Source of the DNA: Baffinella frigidus
Lineage: Eukaryota; Cryptophyceae; Cryptomonadales; Baffinellaceae
Assembly (NCBI GenBank): GCA_026770585.1
Contig: MU646425.1
Location: 201,105-211,674 of the forward strand
Length of the DNA: 10,570 bases
Direction of reading: 5' to 3'
The translations under genes and the position numbers were made by a program. The number at the start of each line of letters is the position of its first letter. Positions within the stretch are counted from its first letter, which is position 1. The notes under the pieces are model-generated. The model saw only the letters and a list, made by a program, of their open reading frames with translations. It made no database searches and was not told where the DNA came from. Of this stretch, positions 7,261-10,570 are shown piece by piece.

Positions 7261-7965
7261 GGTGTAGGGTTTCCAAGGCGTCAGGTCTGGAGCCGTGCTC
7301 CGCCTCAAGGCCCTTCTCCGCGCTCTGCGATGCTTTAGCGTTTAGCGTTCTTTTTATTCTCTTATGTATCACTCACAGTCCTGGAGAAGCGTGATCCAAA
7401 AGTCTGTGAGCGTTTAGGGTTTAGCTGTTAGGGTTTAGTTTTTAGTTTTTAGTTTTTAGGGTTTAGGGTTTAGGGTTTACGATTTAGGGTTTAGGATTTA
7501 GTGCTAATGGCTTAGGGATTAGGGCTCAGGGCTTAGGGTGTAGGGTTGAGGAACCTGCATGAGGCCCTCGGCAAGGCCAAAGGCCTTGTTGGTTTTAGGG
7601 TTTAGGGTTAAGGGTTAAGGGTTAAGGGTTTAGTGTTCAGTGTTTGGGGTTTAGTGTTTAGGGTGAAGGGTGTAGGCCTTAGGGTTTAGGGCTTAGGGTT
7701 TAGGGCTTATGGCTTAGGGTTTAGGGTGAAGGGTTTAGGAACCTGCATGAGGCCCGTAGGGTGTCGGGTTTAGGGTTTGGGGTTCGGGGGTCGAAGTCAA
7801 CGGTTTAGGGTTTAGGATTTGGGGTTGAGGAACCTGCATGAGGCCCTTGGCGAGCCAAAGGCCTTTGCAGACTCCTCGAATCGCTTCTTCTCCTGCGACC
7901 CCCCCTCTTCCCCCTCCCCCCCCTCTCACCCCCTGCCCTCCTTCCTCTCTCTCTCGCCCACCCTC

Positions 7966-8002
<37 letters not shown>

Positions 8003-8099
8003 GGGGGCGAATAGCCTGCCGGCGGGGCCGCTAACAACTCCCCTTCTTCTCCCCCCTTCTCTCTCTCCCTGCCCTCCTTCCCCTCTCTCGCCCACTCTC

Positions 8100-8132
<33 letters not shown>

Positions 8133-9408
8133 GCTCTCTCTCTATCCCTGGAGCGACTAGCCTGCCGGCCTGCATGAGGACCCATGGGGCGCAGGGTTTA
8201 GGGTTCAGGGTTTAGGGTTTAGGGTGTAGGGTTTAGGAACCTGAATGAGGCCTTTGGAGAGGCCGGCGTCCTTTGCAGACTCCTCGAGAAGTTTCTTCCC
8301 CTGCAAGGTTAAGGTTTCGGGTTTGGAGTTTAGGGTTGATTTATGGTGTGGGTCGTAGGGGTATCGGGTGTCGGGTTCAGGGTTTAGTTTCGGGTTTTGG
8401 CTTCGGGGTTTGGTGTGGGGGTTGGCACCACCAACCCCCACACCAAGAGATGAAATACGTTTACTACGGATCGAAGCCAACACGGCCACCCTTCCGGGAA
8501 GTCAAGTTACTGTCGCTAGTTCCCACCAACCCTCACGGGCTGGGCAAATCGACGATTTTTGATTTTCGATTTCAAGGCAAAATGGCTCCACGGACGCCGG
8601 AATCCGGCGGCTTCCAAGGGTAATGCGTGACTTCAAATTCGACGATTTGCTCAATCTGAGAGGGTTGGTGGTCTGTCTCAGTCTATGTGGGTTCACCAAC
8701 GTGGTGAGCCCTTCCAGGATCTTTTCCGCTCCAAAGTTGACGGATCTGTACCGCACGCCGAGCATGTCAACTTGAGAATAGTTGGTCAACCCCAGTGAGG
8801 CAGAGCTAGGGTTCAGGGTTTGGGGCCGCCTCGGGACAGACGGGCCCGCCTCGGGACAGATGGGCCCGCCTCGGGACAGATGGCCCGCCTCGGGACAAAC
8901 GGGCCCGCCTCGGGATGGAACCTGGCGCATCTTCTCAGCGAAGCCAAGAGCGCCCCCGCCATGTTTTGAACCCGAGTCACGTCCAAATGAGTCTACCGCT
9001 AGCGTAGGCGTTCTGCGTTACGCGTCGGGAAGGAACCTGGAGCATCTTCCGGGCGAAGGCGGGAGTGCTCTTGGCCTCCTCTTCCGCCTTCCGCTTTTGC
9101 ACCTCTAACACCTGCCCGGAGAGAGACCCTTATTAATGGGTGTTTTATATATATAAATATGAATAAATACATATATATTTATGTTATATAATATATTACA
9201 CTATAATGTACCATGCACTAATACCAACACGGCCGCTATATATGACATGGCCGTGTTGATAAAACCTTATCAACGCCACTGTAGGGTCCTAGGAATCAAG
9301 GCCTACTGTAAGGCCGTAGGAGGTCCTCGGAATCGAGGCCTACTGTAGGGCCGTAGGGAGAGTGCTTTTGGCCTCCTCTTCGGCCTTCCGCTTCTGCACC
9401 TCCGACAC
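4927..9408 (-). CDS. Candidate mini-exon gene with telomere-like introns
   Basis: This is a gene model inferred from pattern, not homology. Intact candidate exons, in transcription order, are 9037-9111 (phase 0-0), 8241-8300 (0-0), 6493-6569 (starts phase 0, leaves 2 nt), 5069-5122 (takes 1 nt, leaves 2) and 4927-4972 (takes 1 nt, ends in a stop). Every junction is CAG upstream and GT downstream, and all joins keep frame. The predicted peptide is charged and helical, rich in K, E, R, A and L, coiled-coil-like, with no domain I recognise. Introns largely consist of degenerate CCCTAAA-type heptamers, GA/CT microsatellites or foldbacks. Partial exon copies are scattered between the intact ones, and any of them might be skipped, alternative or dead. 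The 5' end may lie beyond 9408. An additional coding-like segment, 8697-8770, does not share the phase pattern at its 5' side. Function unknown. Confidence 0.45.
5069..5122 (-). CDS. Candidate penultimate exon, DTATTLAKLRLQLDREK
   Basis: 54 nt bounded by CGGGCGCAG upstream and GTCCAAACC downstream. It contributes 17 full codons with a heptad-like hydrophobic spacing (L, L, L, L) typical of a coiled coil, plus split codons at both ends. The single leading base fits the two-base overhang left by the SDE exon at 6493-6569. The acceptor side is a pyrimidine-rich CTCTCTCTCT run. A truncated copy of its start, with the same CT-rich approach, lies at 5361-5395. Confidence 0.5.
5131..5395. repeat. 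GA-rich microsatellite with duplicated acceptor-like pieces
   Basis: Long gagaga and gggaggga runs (about 5176-5277) include a gtgtgtgagtgtgtgtg patch. The segment at 5108-5141 (gtcgtcgccgtgtccctgcg onward) is repeated at 5361-5395. Motifs of the type gagagaccgttactgatga recur at about 5145, 5278, 5300 and 5335. On the minus strand these read as ...TTGATAA...GGTCTCTCTC..., the sequence that precedes the candidate splice acceptors at 9112 and 9409. Confidence 0.75.
5427..5566. repeat. TTCATGG heptamer array
   Basis: Tandem heptamers ttcatgg and tccatgg, with a higher-order duplication: a block beginning gttcaaagttcagggttcat occurs at 5428 and again at 5498. A heptameric period with GG at the end suggests derivation from the neighbouring telomere-like repeat. 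Confidence 0.85.
5567..5740. repeat. Degenerate TTTAGGG array
   Basis: Variants tttagtg, tttaggg, ttcaggg and tttagcg in tandem, G-rich strand on plus. An internal block of uninterrupted tttaggg occurs at about 5609-5645. The sequence is plant/algal-type telomeric but interstitial and degenerate, flanked by exon-like fragments, so it is not a chromosome end. Confidence 0.85.
5762..5800 (-). pseudogene. Exon-type-2 fragment with canonical donor
   Basis: The minus strand reads TAANEASIIHSDE up to a GTGAGC donor at 5761-5756. It is homologous to the end of the 6493-6569 exon and leaves the same two-base overhang. The upstream half is missing; a possible acceptor (TTCAG) sits at the border with the 14-bp array. 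It could be a functional short exon or a relic. Confidence 0.4.
5804..5971. repeat. 14-bp array (ctgaaccctacacc)12, inverted polarity
   Basis: Twelve nearly perfect 14-bp units. Each is two heptamers of the telomere-like type, but with the C-rich strand on plus, opposite to the arrays on both sides. The only variation is a few ctgaa/ccgaa changes, so it is far more homogeneous than its neighbours and probably recently amplified. At 5972 the polarity flips back (cagggtccagggtccaggg). Confidence 0.9.
6048..6390 (-). pseudogene. Three further exon-type-2 fragments
   Basis: 6353-6390 reads DDATEAHIIPSDE followed by GTACGT, and 6048-6087 reads DDATEAHIIHSDE followed by GTACGC. Between them, 6151-6196 reads EKVHLEDVRRAAAAHT, aligning with the front half of the same exon. 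A scrap at about 6267-6305 retains SDE after an in-frame stop. The first two share flanking sequence over about 90 bp (gtttaggactgagggttca), so they arose by local duplication. Confidence 0.45.
6493..6569 (-). CDS. Candidate exon type 2, RAEKGLEAADVRNA...SIIHSDE
   Basis: The most complete copy of a repeated 77-nt exon. The acceptor is CCCTGTGCAG and the donor GA|GTGCGC. It starts in phase 0 and encodes RAEKGLEAADVRNA followed by AATEASIIHSDE, leaving GA to be completed by the G of the 5069-5122 exon. The content is helical with alternating charged residues. At least nine other full or partial copies between 5395 and 7324 keep the reading frame through most codons, which argues for past or present coding use. 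Confidence 0.5.
6598..6640 (-). CDS. Coding-like segment EWRGDIARQRAEKT
   Basis: The minus strand encodes EWRGDIARQRAEKT, then GTATCG, a sequence that also precedes the acceptors of the neighbouring exon copies. Codon-like composition and the shared RAEK suggest kinship with exon type 2. The phase at a GTATCG donor (one base left) does not fit the next exon, so it may be part of a decayed copy. Confidence 0.25.
6683..7324 (-). pseudogene. Four more exon-type-2 copies
   Basis: Acceptor-bounded copies end (5' side) at 7324 (SAEKGLEAE), 7106 (RAEKGLEAAE), 6905 (RAEKGLEAADVRNV) and 6741 (RAEKGLEAADVRNAATEA). Each is truncated 3' into telomere-like repeat. A separate 3' half lies at 6795-6822 (EAHIVHSDE-type, donor GTACAC). 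Copies at 7106 and 6905 share the upstream motif TATCGCTGAAAACTGAACC, a conserved pre-acceptor stretch. Confidence 0.45.
7162..7262. repeat. GGGTTGA heptamer array, about 14 copies
   Basis: About fourteen perfect tandem gggttga heptamers. The heptad period and GGG are telomere-like, but the variant is unusual. Its perfection against the surrounding degeneracy indicates recent expansion. On the minus strand it would be CCCTCAA inside an intron. Confidence 0.9.
7411..7828. repeat. Degenerate TTTAGGG arrays with embedded exon ends
   Basis: G-rich strand on plus, with variants tttaggg, gcttagg, gttaagg and tttagtt. The array is interrupted at 7555-7590, whose minus strand reads NKAFGLAEGLMQ then GTTCCTCAACCC. 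It is interrupted again at 7743-7755, which keeps only the last 13 nt (GGGCCTCATGCAG) and GTTCCTAAACCC. In both cases the putative 5' splice site runs directly into the heptamer array. Confidence 0.8.
7834..7892 (-). pseudogene. Exon-type-1 copy, 59 nt, frameshifted
   Basis: Clearly homologous to 8241-8300: the minus strand starts EKKRFEESAKA after CGCAG and ends CTCATGCAG before GTTCCTCAACCCC. It is one base shorter (59 against 60 nt), so it would break the frame. The sequence upstream of its acceptor is G-rich rather than pyrimidine-rich, also unfavourable. Confidence 0.55.
7898..8168. repeat. Duplicated CT-rich microsatellite block
   Basis: Two blocks, about 7921-8020 and 8062-8168. Each has the order ccctgccctccttcc, tctctcgcccac, a (ct)n run, then ccctgg...gcga.tagcctgccgg. 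They are a duplicated unit of roughly 140 bp whose (ct)n lengths differ. A trace of exon type 1 (tgcatgagg) follows the second block at 8171. The long frames on both strands are low-complexity Ser/Leu or Arg/Glu and are not genes. Confidence 0.8.
8188..8409. repeat. TTTAGGG-like arrays on both sides of an exon
   Basis: Short degenerate arrays at 8188-8240 and 8304-8409 (tttaggg, ttcaggg, tttcggg, ggtgtcggg) directly flank the candidate exon 8241-8300. Both touch its splice borders within a few bases. Confidence 0.8.
8241..8300 (-). CDS. Candidate exon type 1, GKKLLEESAKDAGLSKGLIQ
   Basis: 60 nt, 20 codons, phase 0 at both ends. The acceptor is AACCTTAACCTTGCAG; the donor CAG|GTTCCTAAACCC leads straight into telomere-like repeat. 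The peptide is amphipathic and aligns with the second half of the 9037-9111 exon (EEEAKSTPAFARKMLQ against EESAKDAGLSKGLIQ), so the two are probably duplicates of one ancestral exon. The last nucleotides (CTCATNCAG|GTTCCT) are conserved in five copies. Confidence 0.55.
8410..8446. repeat. Perfect 16-bp hairpin
   Basis: Arms 8410-8425 (ttggtgtgggggttgg) and 8431-8446 are perfect complements around a five-base loop, cacca. The left arm reads like the last heptamers of the adjoining telomere-like array, so a foldback copying event may have formed it. Confidence 0.85.
8522..8671. repeat. Foldback element, family A copy 2
   Basis: The outer arms (8522-8556 and 8637-8671) pair imperfectly and carry ccaaccctcacggg and aaatcgacgat, as in 196-339. 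The centre has a separate stem (acgccgga with tccggcgg). About 150 bp, similar in size to copy 1 but more diverged. On the minus-strand gene model it would lie in an intron. Confidence 0.75.
8697..8770 (-). CDS. Coding-like segment DMLGVRYRSVNFGAEKILEG
   Basis: The minus strand reads DMLGVRYRSVNFGAEKILEG then LTTL. It is bounded by TTCTCAAG (possible acceptor) and GTGAACCC (possible donor), 74 nt. The same MLGVRY stretch is triplicated at 1-79. The 3' side ends in phase 0, as the downstream candidate exons require; the 5' side (two leading bases) does not match the phase-0 exon at 9037-9111. It may be an exon from an unrelated or missing part of the gene, or a dispersed repeat. Confidence 0.35.
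8827..8915. repeat. 20-bp tandem array, five units
   Basis: The core cctcgggac occurs at 8829, 8849, 8869 and 8888, and as cctcgggat at 8908 (periods 20, 20, 19, 20). The last unit runs directly into the GTTCC donor of the exon fragment at 8922, so the array seems to have grown from the first bases of the intron (minus strand GTTCCATCCCGAGGCGGGCC). Confidence 0.85.
8922..8955 (-). pseudogene. Exon-type-1 fragment GFAEKMRQ
   Basis: The minus strand ends GFAEKMRQ followed by GTTCCATCCCG. This aligns with the AFARKMLQ end and GTTCCTTCCCG donor of 9037-9111. The upstream half of the exon is not recognisable. Confidence 0.45.
9037..9111 (-). CDS. Candidate exon type 1 (long), VLEVQKRKAEEEAKS...
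   Basis: 75 nt, 25 codons, phase 0-0. The acceptor is TCTCTCTCCGGGCAG with an upstream pyrimidine stretch; the donor is CAG|GTTCC. It encodes VLEVQKRKAEEEAKS followed by TPAFARKMLQ, strongly charged and helical, coiled-coil-like. A second copy of its first 50 nt lies at 9359-9408 and a copy of its last part at 8922-8955. Base composition (GC-rich, third positions G/C) differs sharply from the AT-rich sequence directly upstream. Confidence 0.55.
9143..9210. repeat. AT-rich low-complexity tract
   Basis: Tata, ataaat and atatat runs with imperfect palindromy; no gene. It sits just upstream of the 9037-9111 exon, in what would be its intron or promoter. Confidence 0.7.
9222..9261. repeat. Inverted repeat around ccaacacggcc
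   Basis: taccaacacggcc and ggccgtgttgata pair around a short AT centre. The same ccaacacggccgcc motif occurs at 5157-5170 and, as ccaacacggccacc, at 8477-8490, so it is a dispersed repeat. In two cases it lies upstream (minus strand) of a candidate acceptor. Confidence 0.7.
9285..9358. repeat. 37-bp tandem duplication, family B-like
   Basis: Two 37-bp units (9285-9321 and 9322-9358) of the type ggtcctaggaatcaaggcct with few differences. Internal ggccta and ccgtagg pieces resemble the centre of the family B foldbacks. The right edge abuts the truncated exon copy at 9359, suggesting insertion into it. Confidence 0.85.
9359..9408 (-). pseudogene. Truncated exon-type-1 copy VSEVQKRKAEEEAKS
   Basis: The minus strand reads VSEVQKRKAEEEAKST after GGTCTCGGGCAG, nearly identical to the start of 9037-9111, then passes into the 37-bp repeat without the AFARKMLQ part or a donor. 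Most differences from the intact copy are at third codon positions, as expected of sequence once under coding constraint. Confidence 0.5.
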
Positions 9409-9449
9409 CTGCCCGAGACCTTTATCAATGCCGACGTGGCAGCCATCTT

Positions 9450-9480
<31 letters not shown>

Positions 9481-9578
9481 ATCTACTTATCTATCTATCT
9501 ATCTATCTATCCATCTATATCTATCTATCTACCTATCTACCTATCTATAAAATCTATAAAATATAATGTATATACATG

Positions 9579-9609
<31 letters not shown>

Positions 9610-9618
9610 ATGTGTGTG
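9450..9618. repeat. (atct)n and (ta)n/(ca)n microsatellites
   Basis: Tetranucleotide atct repeats with a few interruptions fill 9450-9547, followed by tataaaatctataaaata and then (ta), (atac) and (tg) runs to about 9618. The Ser/Ile/Tyr/Leu frames here are low complexity. Confidence 0.95.
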
Positions 9619-9996
9619 TGCAGATCTGGACTTTCTCGGTCTCCTTCGAGACGAATCCGGGCTTTCACACGAGTCTATCCGAGCTTGCCATAAAAGCATT
9701 TTGGAATTGAACGCGTCAGTTTTAACAGTTTGTTGGCGAGTGGGAGCGGTTCTATCCCGCTCCCACTCGCCAACAAACGTTTTGTCGGTCGAAGTCTTTT
9801 GCACGTGTCTTTCTACTATTTTTGCGGCGCATGCCCCCCGATTTCGGGCGTCTTCTCGTACAAATCCCCTGCGAAACTGCAAACCCGCAATCGAAAGCCA
9901 GCCGTTTCCAAGAGAGAAAGTTCGGCCGCGGTAAAAAATCACTTGTAAAAGGCATCGACCTACAAGACGCGTTCGGTACCGGAGGTCCGGTCCAAG
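9619..9996. other. No gene; contains a hairpin
   Basis: Non-repetitive sequence apart from the hairpin at 9728-9778. Open frames on both strands cross the hairpin or begin in the microsatellite, and none shows a domain. I see nothing else to annotate. Confidence 0.5.
9728..9778. repeat. Perfect 22-bp stem, 7-nt loop
   Basis: Arms 9728-9749 and 9757-9778 are exact reverse complements (left arm begins gtttgttggcgagtgggagc), loop ttctatc. There is no run of T after it that would suggest a terminator, and no tRNA-like features. Possible foldback or small-RNA precursor. Confidence 0.9.
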
Positions 9997-10142
9997 TTCA
10001 TCTCGAAAGATAACTGAATCACTTCCCTAATTAGCATTTTCATTTAATTAGGAGGCCTCATTAAATTTACTATGCCCTAACTAATTTCTCCTATTCAACC
10101 TCCTATTGCAAATGAACTGATTCAGTTATCTTCCGAGATGAA
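9997..10142. mobile_element. MITE-like element, 146 bp
   Basis: Terminal inverted repeats 9997-10021 and 10118-10142 match at 24 of 25 (outer end ttcatctcgaaagataactg). The interior is AT-rich and non-coding, in contrast to the flanks. Size, TIR quality and composition fit a MITE; no clear target-site duplication is visible. Confidence 0.75.
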
Positions 10143-10422
10143 AGTGCATGCCCTGGCGAGCCGAGATGGGACGACTGAGGCAGAGCTCTGCTTGACTTCA
10201 GCATCTGCAAACACGCCACACAAACCCTCGGGAAAGCACTCGAGATCGAATCTGGATTTGACCATGAATCCGTTGAGTTATACAAACAAACTCGAACTTG
10301 CAAGGGTCGTACACAGCCACTCGGTGGGCTACGAGGGGTTCATTAACCCCAGATTCTGGGGGGTAACGCGACCAAATTTGCACCAGAAAACCCTTCAAGC
10401 GAATTACCTCAAGGCAAGTTGA
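10138..10422 (+). CDS. Doubtful 94-residue ORF
   Basis: Encodes 94 residues and begins in the right TIR of the MITE-like element. The stretch LARVVHSHSVGYEGFINPRF loosely recalls the GLLVHSTAGFIDPGF-type segment of dCTP deaminase/dUTPase-fold proteins, but the match is short, the family's other motifs are absent and the length is about half the usual. No start context or splice support. Most likely a chance frame, possibly an exon remnant. Confidence 0.15.
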   Translation: MKVHALASRDGTTEAELCLTSASANTPHKPSGKHSRSNLDLTMNPLSYTNKLELARVVHSHSVGYEGFINPRFWGVTRPNLHQKTLQANYLKAS

Positions 10423-10570
10423 CTTTTGATGAAAGGTCCGTAGTCCACTGTGTGGGGGGGTCCCCGCACTAATAGGGTAACGGCCTGAAAATGGGGTAGT
10501 TAGGCCTACGGCATTGCCTAGGACCTCCTACCGTAGGCCGAGACTTTTTGGTCCTATGATCCCTCGGCCT
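10423..10570. repeat. Partial family B-like palindrome at the window end
   Basis: ggcctacgg (10503-10511) pairs with ccgtaggcc (10531-10539), and aggccgag (10535-10542) with ctcggcct (10563-10570). The cctaggacc centre and general style match the family B elements at 3447 and 4543. The element is probably cut by the window edge. 10423-10502 holds a G7 tract and nothing else. Confidence 0.55.

Noticed and set aside
7117-7372. Protein with repeats of STLNPQP
   Set aside because: Translation of the GGGTTGA array; only the SAEKGLEAE part at its start resembles coding sequence.
7735-8185. Arg/Glu-rich and Ser/Leu-rich frames over the CT block
   Set aside because: Direct translation of (ct)n microsatellites and telomere-like repeat.
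5427-8405. Chromosome end (true telomere)
   Set aside because: Arrays are degenerate, switch polarity and are interrupted by exon-like sequence, with ordinary sequence on both sides; they are interstitial.
9450-9618. Hydrophobic Ile/Tyr/Leu/Ser peptides resembling membrane segments
   Set aside because: Produced by (atct)n and (ta)n microsatellites.
9541-9942. 133-codon minus-strand frame across the 9728 hairpin
   Set aside because: Its N-terminal part has no domain, the middle is the hairpin and the end is microsatellite.

Overview
The window looks like nuclear DNA of a eukaryotic microalga or related protist. The signs are a GC-rich single-exon gene with eukaryotic signalling domains, plant/algal-type telomere-like heptamers (TTTAGGG and variants) spread over several kilobases, many microsatellites, homopolymer G/C tracts, numerous small foldback elements, and candidate exons with GT-AG borders. 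The sequence alone does not fix the lineage; dinoflagellate, haptophyte, cryptophyte, chromerid, stramenopile and green alga all remain possible. There is no bacterial-style operon, tRNA, rRNA or CRISPR.

Layout. 1-1160: accessory repeats, comprising a triplicated 23-bp unit, a 144-bp foldback, a 68-bp direct repeat and a 39-bp tandem array. 1160-1845: no clear gene. 1846-2048: a foldback and a 20-bp direct repeat overlap the 3' end of the best gene. 1936-3003 (minus): a BCH/CRAL-TRIO_2 plus PH domain protein. 3057-4925: foldbacks, perfect hairpins and short direct repeats, including decayed copies of a terminal exon. 4927-9408: repeat-rich tract (details next). 9415-10570: microsatellites, a perfect hairpin, a MITE-like element and one doubtful small ORF.

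The most interesting part is 4927-9408. Read on the minus strand, short segments of codon-like, charged, helical sequence are bounded by AG/GT, keep compatible intron phases, and sit between arrays that read as degenerate CCCTAAA, CCCTCAA or CCCTGAA heptamers. Intact examples are 9037-9111 (75 nt), 8241-8300 (60 nt), 6493-6569 (77 nt), 5069-5122 (54 nt) and a terminal exon at 4927-4972 with a stop. Two exon types have been copied repeatedly, many copies being truncated, and the terminal exon has decayed copies downstream. My reading is a coiled-coil-like gene of unknown function, built by exon duplication, whose introns are telomere-like satellite. This is inferred from sequence pattern only; RNA evidence would decide it.

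The two minus-strand loci (BCH-PH and mini-exon gene) share no visible functional link.
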